A stretch of DNA of 21,743 nucleotides from an uncultured Clostridium sp. (GCA_937902905.1 CALELW010000136.1:1-21743), one strand, 5' to 3'. Shown: positions 6,185 to 13,275, counted from the stretch's first letter. The notes: generated by a model from the sequence alone, not told the origin. A program made the numbers and translations.

Positions 6185-8455
6185 TTATTTTTTCTTCGAA
6201 TAAGTGACTGCTTTCTGCTCTTTTTCTCCTTTTCCGGAAAGAACATACCACAATGGTGATGCTACACATACTGATGAATAACATCCGGAAATAATACCTA
6301 CAATCAACGGAATTGCAAACTGACGTACCGAATCCACACCGAATACTGCCAATACAAATACCATAATAAAGGTAGTTACCGAAGTATTAATGGAACGAGA
6401 CAATGTCTCTGTAATACTCTTGTTAATAATTTCTGCAAGGCTTGTTCTTGATGTAGCCTTAGCTTTATTCTCGCGAATACGGTCAAATACTACGATGGTA
6501 TCGTTGATGGAATATCCGACAATCGTAAGCATACATGCGATAAAGGTACTTCCGACCGGAATAAATGCACTTGCCACTACATAAACGGTCAGCACGGCAA
6601 TTACATCATGAACAAGTGCCAAAACAGCACTGATACCGGTTGAAAGTTTACGGAAACGAATCCAAATATAAAGCAGCATACATAGTGTCGCAATCAGAGT
6701 TGCTACAGCTGCATCTACTTTCATTTCATCACTGACAGAACCACTGATGAACTCGGACTCAATTTTTGTAGATTCATCCACGCCAAACGTTTTCGCCATC
6801 GTTGCTTTCAATTCTTCCGACTTCTGCTCACTGAGTTCCTCAGTACGAACAACAATCTTTGTATTATCCGCAACCGAAATCTCAACACTCTTACCGCTTC
6901 CAATTACGGATTTTGCAGTATCTTCTGCTTTCTGTTTATCATCATCTGTTACAGTCTTAGACAAGTCAACAGATGTCGAGTTACCGCCGGCAAAATCTAA
7001 GCTATAGTTAAACAACGGACCACCGGAAGCAGCACGGACAACAAGTCCTGCCACACAGATTACAACAACAGCTCCGGAAATAACAACATATTTCTTCCAG
7101 TTACCAATAAAGTTAATTGTCTTACGTTCTTTCTGAATACCATACAGTGAAGTATTTGTCATACCCAGTGCGCAGAATGCTTTCATCAAAAGTTTTGTAA
7201 TAAACAAAGCGGTAAACATGGATAACACAATACCAATACCAAGTGTCATCGCAAATCCTTTTACCGTACCGGAACCTTTAAGGTACAATACCAAAGCGGC
7301 AATCAAGGTTGTTACGTTACCATCAATAATGGCGGACATCGCTTTTGAGAATCCGTTATCAATAGCGGATGCTACCGTCTTACCGGTTGCCAACTCCTCG
7401 CGGATACGTGTAAAGATAATACAGTTTGCATCCACCGCCATACCAATACTCAGGATAATACCCGCAATACCAGGCAAGGTCAATGTTACATTCAAACCAT
7501 TCAGTGCAAGCAACATAGCTCCTACATAGAAAATCAATGCAATGCTGGCTGCCACACCGGAAATGCGGTACATAACAATCATGAAAATGATTACGAGAAT
7601 CAAACCAACAACGCCGGCAAACAAACTGGATTTCAATGCCTGACTTCCCAGTGTTGCCCCTACTACGTTACCATGAATATTCTCAAGTTCCAATGGAAGA
7701 GCACCGATACGTACAGTAGAAGCAAGCTGCTCTGCGGACTCAGAAGTAAACCTTCCCGAAATCCAGCACTCACCGCCGGAAATCTCTTCTTTCAGGTTTG
7801 GTGCAGAAACTAACTTCTCATCATATACGATAGCAAGCTGCTCACCAACATGCTCTCCGGTAATCTTAGCAAATTTCTTAATTCCTTTACCTGCGAACTT
7901 AATGGAAACACCATATTCAGTTTTTCCGGTACCTTCCTGCTGTCTGCTGCCGGAAGTTGCCTCACCAATCATATCACCGGTCAAAAGAACTTTCGATTTG
8001 TCGTAAACGACTTTATCACCTTCGTTTGGTGTGCCTCCTTTTTCAGTCTTCAAATCTGAATATAAAATGAAATAAAGTGCTCCAGCCTTACCAAGTTCCT
8101 TCAGAACCTCTTCTGAATCACTGGCACCCGGAATATCAATTGTGACACGGTCACTACCTTCCTGATATACAGCAGCTTCCGTGCTCTCTAATGTCTCCAC
8201 ACGTTTCTGCATCTTATAAATCGTGTCTGCCATGTCTTTGTCTGTCGGCTGTTCACCGGTTCTCTTACCGGTACTATCCGTCTTGTAAGCCTGGTATGTG
8301 ACACTCACGCCACCTTCCAAATCCAATCCAAGACGAATGTTTTTTGCGCTTCCTCTGTGTGCGCTACCAATTCCCCTTGCTGCTACAAACGCAAACGCTG
8401 CAATCAGCACAAGAACCAGTAAGACCTGTAAAACGCCCTTTACTTTACTGTTCAT
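6185..8455 (-). CDS. secDF: Protein translocase subunit SecDF (fused)
   Basis: SecD and SecF fused in one 756-aa chain, an RND-type membrane protein that uses the proton gradient to help pull exported proteins through SecYEG. The SecD half begins with a membrane helix (7-27) and the DLEGGVSVTYQ motif, then the large extracytoplasmic P1 region. Its helices include GIAGIILSIGMAVDANCIIF with the conserved Asp. The SecF half starts near residue 440 and has LDFAGGNSTSVDL and VGYSINDTIVVFDRIREN, the paired conserved motifs. The length matches known fusions. The start has AAAGGAG 8 to 9 bases upstream. A promoter and a small palindrome lie upstream, and a hairpin follows the stop. The neighbours on both sides are predicted secreted proteins, fitting a secretion-related neighbourhood but not showing co-regulation. 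Confidence 0.95.
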   Translation of the reverse strand: MNSKVKGVLQVLLVLVLIAAFAFVAARGIGSAHRGSAKNIRLGLDLEGGVSVTYQAYKTDSTGKRTGEQPTDKDMADTIYKMQKRVETLESTEAAVYQEGSDRVTIDIPGASDSEEVLKELGKAGALYFILYSDLKTEKGGTPNEGDKVVYDKSKVLLTGDMIGEATSGSRQQEGTGKTEYGVSIKFAGKGIKKFAKITGEHVGEQLAIVYDEKLVSAPNLKEEISGGECWISGRFTSESAEQLASTVRIGALPLELENIHGNVVGATLGSQALKSSLFAGVVGLILVIIFMIVMYRISGVAASIALIFYVGAMLLALNGLNVTLTLPGIAGIILSIGMAVDANCIIFTRIREELATGKTVASAIDNGFSKAMSAIIDGNVTTLIAALVLYLKGSGTVKGFAMTLGIGIVLSMFTALFITKLLMKAFCALGMTNTSLYGIQKERKTINFIGNWKKYVVISGAVVVICVAGLVVRAASGGPLFNYSLDFAGGNSTSVDLSKTVTDDDKQKAEDTAKSVIGSGKSVEISVADNTKIVVRTEELSEQKSEELKATMAKTFGVDESTKIESEFISGSVSDEMKVDAAVATLIATLCMLLYIWIRFRKLSTGISAVLALVHDVIAVLTVYVVASAFIPVGSTFIACMLTIVGYSINDTIVVFDRIRENKAKATSRTSLAEIINKSITETLSRSINTSVTTFIMVFVLAVFGVDSVRQFAIPLIVGIISGCYSSVCVASPLWYVLSGKGEKEQKAVTYSKKK

Positions 8456-8515
8456 GTTACTTATCTCCTTTACTATAAATCCTTGCCAGGGTCTCTTATT
8501 GTAAAAATCCCCCTA

Positions 8516-8530
8516 TCGAGCACTGCTCGA
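8516..8530. promoter_or_regulatory. Perfect palindrome at the predicted secDF transcription start
   Basis: TCGAGCA-C-TGCTCGA, with perfect 7-base arms around one base. It lies directly downstream of the secDF -10 box, roughly where transcription should begin. It could be an operator or a 5' stabilising hairpin. The spacing does not fit a LexA box. Confidence 0.4.
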
Positions 8531-8536
8531 GTTTAA

Positions 8537-8565
8537 AGTATACCACAAAACAATTGGTTCTTCAA
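8537..8565 (-). promoter_or_regulatory. Sigma-A promoter for secDF
   Basis: On the minus strand: TTGAAG (8560-8565), 17 bases, TATACT (8537-8542), with a TGTGG preceding the -10. The predicted leader is about 75 bases. Confidence 0.75.
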
Positions 8566-8578
8566 GTATAAAACGAAA

Positions 8579-8589
8579 GCGTCTTACGC
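8579..8589 (-). terminator. Weak hairpin after the large secreted-protein gene
   Basis: On the minus strand GCGT-AAG-ACGC is followed by TTTCGTTTT, 13 bases past the stop at 8603. The stem is only four base pairs, so termination may be leaky into secDF. Confidence 0.3.
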
Positions 8590-8602
8590 CTAAACTTCTG
8601 AT

Positions 8603-10888
8603 TTATTTAACGGTAACCGTTATCTTTTTATAGGCACCGTTATTTGCCAGCACATAAAGGATGCAAGTCCCCTTTTTCTTTGCCTTGACGACACCTTTTT
8701 TACTTACCGCTGCAATCTTTTTATTTGACGAATAGTAACGGTATGCTGCCGCATGTTTCAAAAGTTTTTTCTTCTTATCTTCTCTGACAAGTTTTGCTTT
8801 AATAGTGAATTTCTTTCCTTTTTTCAAAGTGATTTTCGTTTTTTTCACTTTAACCGCTTTCGCATTTGTCGTTTTATTGGCAGACATTGAAACATGAAGT
8901 TCATTAGACTTTGCCACATAAATTTTCTTACCGTCAACCATGCGATAAGCAATAACAAAATATTTGTATTTCTTTTTATTGCTTAATTTTTTATGCGTCT
9001 GTTTTGTCCGGCTAGAGCGTTTTAACAAGTGATACTTACTCTTTCCGTTACAATATGACCAGTAAATTTCATATCCTGATACATTGTTTACTTTCAGCCA
9101 CGACAAATGAATCTTTTTACTGCCGCCAACTCCTTTTGCTAAAAGAAGAGGTAAATCCTCTCGTGCTGAAAGGCTGTCTGCGGACACCTTGGATTCGTCT
9201 TTCACGGAAGTTTGTCCATCTAATTTTTCCTCTTTGTGTGACGAATTATTATTTCCTGTTCCGGTCGTTGTGGTGCTTGTGCCTGTCGTCCCGCCCTCTC
9301 TTGCATCTGCCATTTTGGCTTGCTCGATAATGGCATTTATCTGGCTTATCGCCGAATTGCGAATGGCTTCTACCTTTTGCACCGAAGTAGTATATTGTAA
9401 CTGGTTCTCCGTCTGCTTTATCATACGATCCACTCGTTCTTGATAACTTGTTCTCTGCTCATCCGTAAGGTTTTTCAAATCACTAAAAAGAATACCGTTT
9501 TTCGGCTTTGCCTTTTCTGCCGTATTCCGAACAGACGTCATCGCCTTTTGAATGTCCGGCTGTAAGTCTTTCACACCAAGCACCTCAATTTTGGGTGTCT
9601 TTGAAACAGATGGAATCGTAACAGTCCATGTATTTGTACCTTTGTCATACTGTATATAATTAGAAGAAATTACTATTCCATTGTCCTTTATCACAATATT
9701 TTCAACAGAATATCCGGTTTTTCCCCTTATTGTAAAAGTATAGTTTTCGCCTTTTTTTACAGACGCAGCACCTTTCACTTCAATTCCCGAATCCTCCGGC
9801 AATTGAACCACATATTCCTTATGCTTCCATTTTGCATAAAATGTAACATCTTCCGTTCCCCGGTAAATGCTGCCCGGTGCATAATCGGTTCCGCTTCCGT
9901 CCGGCTCCGTATTCCAGCATTCAAAACTGTGGTCTTCATTCTCCGGTACATCTTTTGATAAATAATATTCTACATCAATAATTTTACTTTCTTCTGTCGT
10001 CTTCGGATTTTCTCCATAATTTTCATTATAAACAATCCTGCATTTCTTTTCCGTAAGAATCACATGCATTTCCCTGTTTGCCCCAATGCCATTATAATAG
10101 ACCGGATTCGCATCCGCATCATTTGTCACACAAAGTAAATCCGATGTCTCATGCCACTCACCATCCGCTTTGTAAGCAATGATGTCAAGAGAATACATAT
10201 ACGGATTTTTCGTGAACTGGTTATACTGCCAGACAGAATACTCGCCCGTATAGTAACCATCTGCCTGACGAAAACTTTGCAAATAAGCATTGGTATGCTG
10301 TGGAATCGTCCGGAATGTGTCATCTTTGCTGTTTTTATAAGTCAACCGAAATCGGACAGCATCTACAATTCTTGTTTTATTTTCAAATTTTGTTGATATA
10401 TTCCATTTCACCTTGAATACAGAAGGATTAAAGGTAAAATGAAGTCCATCTTCTTCCTCGGTCATCTGATAATCCACCGGGACACCGGAATATACTCTGC
10501 GAAAGGAATACGTGATTTTTTCCCCATTTTCATACTGTGGCAGGGTTCCGAAATCATAGGAAGCTGTGCCGCTGTCTCCGGAATCCGTGACCCGAAATTC
10601 TTTGGTAAGAAGTTCTGTACTCTCATTATTTACTGTCTTAACCAATGTAAGTTCCACAGACGCCGGTCTTTCATCTGCCGGAACAGCCCCTTCAATTAGA
10701 TTGTTATACTCATCCTTGTAAGAATACGTGTAATCAATCCAAATTATGCCGGTTACATTTTCTTCACCTGTGGTATCTGCGTGCGCCTTGAAACTTGCAC
10801 AAAAGGATAGCAGAAAAGCTGCACATATTCCCAGATAAAGTGCATAGTGACGGACTGTTTTTAATGCAGTCCAATTTTGTTTTTCCAT
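8603..10888 (-). CDS. Large secreted multi-domain surface-type protein
   Basis: A 761-aa exported protein with a signal peptide (about 1-37, ending AHA). Residues 40-160 (GIIWIDYTYSYKDEYNN, RPASVELTL, ITYSFRRVY) have the look of a Cna-B type collagen-adhesin domain, perhaps followed by a second copy to about 270. Residues 285-355 contain a Listeria-Bacteroides repeat unit (FECWNTEPDGSGTDY, VTFYAKW). Residues 445-525 are helical, and 530-560 form a Gly/Thr/Asn linker. A fibronectin III-like domain (about 585-685, YEIYWSY, YKYFVIAYR) and a Lys-rich BIG2-like domain (about 690-761) follow. There is no LPXTG anchor. AAAGGAGG lies 6 bases before the ATG. It is probably extracellular or loosely wall-bound; an adhesin role is inference from domain types. 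Confidence 0.8.
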   Translation of the reverse strand: MEKQNWTALKTVRHYALYLGICAAFLLSFCASFKAHADTTGEENVTGIIWIDYTYSYKDEYNNLIEGAVPADERPASVELTLVKTVNNESTELLTKEFRVTDSGDSGTASYDFGTLPQYENGEKITYSFRRVYSGVPVDYQMTEEEDGLHFTFNPSVFKVKWNISTKFENKTRIVDAVRFRLTYKNSKDDTFRTIPQHTNAYLQSFRQADGYYTGEYSVWQYNQFTKNPYMYSLDIIAYKADGEWHETSDLLCVTNDADANPVYYNGIGANREMHVILTEKKCRIVYNENYGENPKTTEESKIIDVEYYLSKDVPENEDHSFECWNTEPDGSGTDYAPGSIYRGTEDVTFYAKWKHKEYVVQLPEDSGIEVKGAASVKKGENYTFTIRGKTGYSVENIVIKDNGIVISSNYIQYDKGTNTWTVTIPSVSKTPKIEVLGVKDLQPDIQKAMTSVRNTAEKAKPKNGILFSDLKNLTDEQRTSYQERVDRMIKQTENQLQYTTSVQKVEAIRNSAISQINAIIEQAKMADAREGGTTGTSTTTTGTGNNNSSHKEEKLDGQTSVKDESKVSADSLSAREDLPLLLAKGVGGSKKIHLSWLKVNNVSGYEIYWSYCNGKSKYHLLKRSSRTKQTHKKLSNKKKYKYFVIAYRMVDGKKIYVAKSNELHVSMSANKTTNAKAVKVKKTKITLKKGKKFTIKAKLVREDKKKKLLKHAAAYRYYSSNKKIAAVSKKGVVKAKKKGTCILYVLANNGAYKKITVTVK

Positions 10889-10931
10889 TATATTTCCTCC
10901 TTTTATCCCTTTAAGGTTTTGTTATGTGATT

Positions 10932-10960
10932 ATTTTACTATATTATGGGGGATGACGCAA
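10932..10960 (-). promoter_or_regulatory. Predicted sigma-A promoter for the 761-aa protein gene
   Basis: On the minus strand: TTGCGT (10955-10960), 17 bases, TAAAAT (10932-10937), 44 bases before the start codon. The -35 box touches the edge of palindromic element B. Confidence 0.5.
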
Positions 10961-11218
10961 ACTGAGTCTTATCCCAGTTTGTGACAAGTGTTCGTTGGCG
11001 CTTTTATTTTTTTGTTTTCCGTTATTCCGTAGAAAAGCTTTGCGTCTCGTGGGCGCTCTCGCTCGTTGAGTACGTAGCGGTATGGGCACTGAAACTACCA
11101 GTGCCACATACCGACGTACTCAAACCCACGAGTCACAAAGTTTTTCTACGGAATTACTGGAATCCAAAGAAACCGGCAGTGAACATTTGTCACAAACGCA
11201 TCATATCAAACTCAGTTT
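10959..11218 (+). repeat. Bulged palindromic element, copy B (260 bp)
   Basis: A complete copy. Its ends AAACTGAGT (10959-10967) and ACTCAGTTT (11210-11218) are inverted repeats. GTTTGTGACAAGTGTTC is inversely matched by GAACATTTGTCACAAAC, and ATTCCGTAGAAAA by TTTTTCTACGGAAT, with CTCGTGGG against CCCACGAG further in. The head pairs CGGTATG (11078-11084) with CATACCG (11107-11113) and GGCACTG (11085-11091) with CAGTGCC (11099-11105) around loop AAACTAC. A11106 and AG (11076-11077) are unpaired on opposite arms. GCGCTCTCGCT (11053-11063) has no counterpart on the right arm. No coding frame is plausible. The ends resemble a MITE, but I could not identify a target duplication or a parent transposase. 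Confidence 0.88.
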
Positions 11219-11282
11219 TCTTTATTTTATAATTGCATTTCGAAGAGGATATTTTCTGCTCTATTCGCGCCCTCTCCTCTTT
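11219..11282. other. Short spacer between palindromes B and D
   Basis: No gene, promoter or repeat is evident in these 64 bases, which are CT-rich toward the right. Confidence 0.4.
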
Positions 11283-11416
11283 GCTCCAAGCCTTGCCCCA
11301 TTCGCCCTTGCGGGCTCATGGACGGCTCGCGCCGTATATAAAAACAAAAGCAGCCATTCATTTGTGAGTGAACTCACAATGAATGGCTGCTTTTGTTTTT
11401 ATGCATGGCTTGGAGC
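11283..11416 (-). terminator. Large terminator palindrome after rubrerythrin (element D)
   Basis: The inner hairpin (11338-11402) is a roughly 30-bp stem with a single-base bulge, built from AAAAACAAAAGCAGCCATTC and its inverse. Its T-rich arms would terminate transcripts from either strand. An outer pair, GCTCCAAGCC (11283-11292) and GGCTTGGAGC (11407-11416), encloses it and begins immediately after the rubrerythrin stop. The left arm alone carries about 45 extra bases with two small hairpins, GCCC-TTGC-GGGC and GGC-TCGC-GCC. That asymmetry recalls elements A to C, but the loop and bulges differ. Confidence 0.85.
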
Positions 11417-11959
11417 TTAACCAAAGTATCTCTTTAAAAGACCCTCGAAGGCTTTGCCATGTCTTGCTTCGTCTTTTGCCATTTCATGAACGGTGTCATG
11501 GATAGCGTCTAAGTCTGCTGCTTTGGCACGTTTTGCAAGGTCAAATTTACCTGCTGTTGCACCATTTTCAGCGTCAACACGCATCTGCAGGTTTTTCTTT
11601 GTGGAGTCGGTTACTACTTCACCAAGAAGTTCTGCAAATTTTGCCGCATGCTCTGCTTCTTCCCAAGCTGCTTTTTCATAGTAAAGGCCTACTTCCGGAT
11701 AGCCTTCACGATGAGCTACTCTTGCCATGGCAAGATACATTCCTACTTCTGAGCATTCTCCTTCGAAGTTTGCACGAAGGTCAGCTACAATGTCTTCGCT
11801 GACACCTTTAGCAACTCCTACTACATGTTCTGCTGCCCATTCTCTTTCGCCTGTCTGCTCTTTGAATTTTTCTGCCGGTGCCTTACAAACCGGGCACTGA
11901 TCCGGTGCGCTGTCTCCTTCGTGAACATATCCACATACGCTACATACAAATTTCTTCAT
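11417..11959 (-). CDS. Reverse-order rubrerythrin (rubredoxin domain first)
   Basis: A cytoplasmic non-heme iron peroxidase of anaerobes that reduces hydrogen peroxide to water using electrons from NADH-dependent reductases. The rubredoxin-type iron site is at the N-terminus (C6, C9, C22, C25), the reverse of classical rubrerythrin. The C-terminal four-helix bundle carries di-iron ligand motifs: EGECSE (67-72), EEAEH (100-104) and DEARH (163-167). At 180 aa it matches the reverse type described in Clostridium. AAAGGAGAG lies about 10 bases before the ATG. The gap to perR upstream is 47 bases with no terminator, so the two are likely one transcript controlled by the PerR box. The large terminator D follows directly. 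Confidence 0.92.
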   Translation of the reverse strand: MKKFVCSVCGYVHEGDSAPDQCPVCKAPAEKFKEQTGEREWAAEHVVGVAKGVSEDIVADLRANFEGECSEVGMYLAMARVAHREGYPEVGLYYEKAAWEEAEHAAKFAELLGEVVTDSTKKNLQMRVDAENGATAGKFDLAKRAKAADLDAIHDTVHEMAKDEARHGKAFEGLLKRYFG

Positions 11960-12006
11960 ACTAATACACTCTCCTTTTGATAAATTATTTTAACCACTTT
12001 TGTGAT

Positions 12007-12387
12007 TTATAAACATTTTTTACAGGTGCCGTAAAAATAGATTTCATGTCCTTCTATTTTTCCGGGAAACTCGTCATCCATCTTGGTATCCAATTCAAAA
12101 TCCCACTTGGCTTCCAAATCGATTACCTGTCCGCAACGACGACAAATAAAGTGATTGTGTGGGGTGGTCGTCGCATCAAAATGCTCTACCCCGTCACCAC
12201 AGTTCAATCGCAAAATCTCGCCACAGTCTGCTAATAAGTTTAAATTCCGGTATACCGTTCCCAAGCTAATCTTAGGAAACTCTTCTCTAATTTTCTGATA
12301 TACCTGCTCCGCAGTCGGATGAGACTTTGTTGAACGCAGATAGACTAACACAGCTTCCCGCTGCCTGCTATACTTGAGTCCAGCCAT
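12007..12387 (-). CDS. perR: PerR-type Fur family peroxide-sensing repressor
   Basis: A metal-dependent repressor that loses DNA binding when peroxide oxidises its metal-ligand histidines. The winged-helix domain covers about residues 1-75, with the SHPTAEQVY and GTVYRNL patterns. Residues that align with Bacillus PerR metal ligands are H23, D71, H77 and H79. The structural zinc pairs are C82/C85 and C122/C125. The Asp at 71, within HFDATTTPHNHF, and the YGTCKKC ending favour PerR over Fur. At 126 aa it is slightly shorter than usual at the N-terminus, as in other clostridial members. AAAGGAG precedes the start. The next gene downstream is rubrerythrin, a standard PerR target, and a palindrome sits on its own promoter, so autoregulation is likely. 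Confidence 0.88.
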   Translation of the reverse strand: MAGLKYSRQREAVLVYLRSTKSHPTAEQVYQKIREEFPKISLGTVYRNLNLLADCGEILRLNCGDGVEHFDATTTPHNHFICRRCGQVIDLEAKWDFELDTKMDDEFPGKIEGHEIYFYGTCKKCL

Positions 12388-12404
12388 ATCTCACGCTCCT
12401 TTTT

Positions 12405-12429
12405 AATAATAGTAACTGTTACTTTTATT
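12405..12429. promoter_or_regulatory. PerR-box-like operator
   Basis: Two 12-base arms, AATAATAGTAAC (12405-12416) and GTTACTTTTATT (12418-12429), are inverse to each other except at one position, around a central T. The size and AT-rich symmetry fit Fur/PerR boxes. It begins directly after the -10 box of the perR promoter, which would block initiation when bound. Confidence 0.7.
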
Positions 12430-12458
12430 ACTATATATCATTTACCTTTGCTTGTCAA
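12430..12458 (-). promoter_or_regulatory. Sigma-A promoter for perR-rubrerythrin
   Basis: On the minus strand: perfect TTGACA (12453-12458), 17 bases, TATAGT (12430-12435). Confidence 0.8.
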
Positions 12459-12542
12459 TACTTTTTCTCAATAAATTTTATTTTTTTTCACATTCGACAT
12501 TTTTCTACATAATATATAGTAAAAAACAAAAAAGGAGTTTCT

Positions 12543-12791
12543 ATGAATCTTTCAAAGAAACCATTAGCAATGGCATATGTCCCATGGCAGATTTTTGAAA
12601 ATGTCATGGAGGGCGAATGTGCCTTAAGACACGGCACCATTTTCGAAGATTTAGTTTTTCCATTTGTTGGTGCACAGGCTGCCTGCCAGGCAGACCGCAG
12701 TCAAAACCACAACCATTCCGGTTCTTGTGGCTGCCATAACCGCCAGCCTTATATGCAAAACAACTCCTGTGGAAGGCGAGGTGTTTATTGA
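12543..12791 (+). CDS. cotJA: Spore coat associated protein CotJA
   Basis: A small protein of the cotJ operon, which in Bacillus is made in the mother cell and deposited in the spore coat. The diagnostic segment is PLAMAYVPWQIFENV (7-21), followed by ALRHGTIFEDLVFPF. The C-terminal third is rich in Cys, His, Asn and Gln, typical of low-complexity coat proteins. AAAGGAG lies 5 bases before the ATG. The stop TGA overlaps the ATG of cotJB in a TGATG junction. The promoter should be read by a sporulation sigma factor; I could not identify a clean sigma-E box. It diverges from perR. Confidence 0.88.
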   Translation: MNLSKKPLAMAYVPWQIFENVMEGECALRHGTIFEDLVFPFVGAQAACQADRSQNHNHSGSCGCHNRQPYMQNNSCGRRGVY

Positions 12792-13057
12792 TGAATCAAA
12801 ACAGACATTCAAAACATCAGAAAATGACCGCTGTGCGTGAGGCCGGATTCTGCATGATTGATGCCGGTATGTATCTGGATACTCATCCTTGCGATGGCAA
12901 GGCAATGGATTATTTCAACCGTTATCAGCAGATGTACAAGGAAGCCGTCTGCGATTATGAGAAACACTGCGGACCGTTATTTTTAACCGGTATTGATACA
13001 AATGATGGCTGGACCTGGACCGATGAACCATGGCCATGGGAAGGGGGGTGCAGCTGA
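12791..13057 (+). CDS. cotJB: Spore coat peptide assembly protein CotJB
   Basis: The second cotJ gene, 88 aa from the ATG at 12791 that overlaps the cotJA stop. A TTG three bases earlier is in frame but less likely to be used. Family features are AGFCMIDAGMYLDTHPCDGKA (from about residue 17) and DYEKHCGPLFL, followed by a Trp/Pro-rich tail (WTWTDEPWPWEGG). In Bacillus the product is required with CotJA and CotJC for normal inner-coat deposition. The stop TGA again overlaps the ATG of cotJC by one base. Confidence 0.9.
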   Translation: MNQNRHSKHQKMTAVREAGFCMIDAGMYLDTHPCDGKAMDYFNRYQQMYKEAVCDYEKHCGPLFLTGIDTNDGWTWTDEPWPWEGGCS

Positions 13058-13155
13058 TGTGGACGTATGAACGACGACTGGAATACCCGGTCAATATCAA
13101 AACGCCAAATGCGAAATTAGCAAAAGTAATAATCAGTCAGCTGGGTGGACCGTAG
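13057..13155 (+). pseudogene. cotJC: cotJC 5' fragment, interrupted at the prophage junction
   Basis: A 32-residue frame in the exact place of cotJC, joined to cotJB by a TGATG overlap. It begins MWTYERRLEYPVNIKTPN and runs to SQLGGP, matching the conserved start of CotJC, the manganese-catalase-like coat protein of about 190 residues. After GGP the family continues with Asp-Gly-Glu, but here a TAG stop follows at once and the homology ends. The remaining five-sixths, including the metal-binding helices, is absent from the window. Phage sequence begins directly afterwards, so the gene is most simply read as split by prophage integration rather than decayed. It may be restored if the prophage excises. 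The cotJC identification is from memory of the family. Confidence 0.85.
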
Positions 13156-13185
13156 TGCTGAGAGTTATAAACTCTTATAAAGCAC
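13131..13185. other. Probable prophage attachment junction (attL or attR)
   Basis: The crossover should lie at or before 13152, where cotJC homology stops; the shared core may be within CAGCTGGGTGGACCG (13138-13152). On the phage side AGAGTT-ATA-AACTCT (13161-13175) is a perfect inverted repeat, flanked by GTGCT (13155-13159) and AGCAC (13181-13185). Symmetric arms beside a short core suit a large serine recombinase half-site, but a tyrosine recombinase cannot be excluded. The other end of the prophage is not in the window. Confidence 0.6.
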
Positions 13186-13214
13186 GAAAAGATGGCAAAA
13201 AGCCACCTTTTTCG
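13185..13214. terminator. Bidirectional terminator just inside the prophage border
   Basis: CGAAAAGATGGC (13185-13196) pairs with GCCACCTTTTTCG (13202-13214), with one G-U/A-C type mismatch and an AAAAA loop. It has a T-run on one side and an A-run on the other, so it can end both the broken cotJ transcript and the phage late transcript. Confidence 0.7.
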
Positions 13215-13275
13215 GTTTATAATATGCATTCTTCTATTGAATCTTACGAATGAAGATATCTTAGCATCTGGCATA

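Noticed and set aside
8516..8530. LexA-type SOS box
   Set aside because: The palindrome has GAGC-ACT-GCTC spacing, not the GAAC-N4-GTTC pattern of Gram-positive LexA sites.
13158..13163. CTGAGA, a signature of TPP riboswitches
   Set aside because: There is no matching second conserved segment (ACCTGA) or helix order around it, and it lies at the phage junction, not before thiN.
13218..13223. TATAAT as a -10 box reading rightward into the phage
   Set aside because: No -35 element lies at a suitable distance, and no rightward gene follows.
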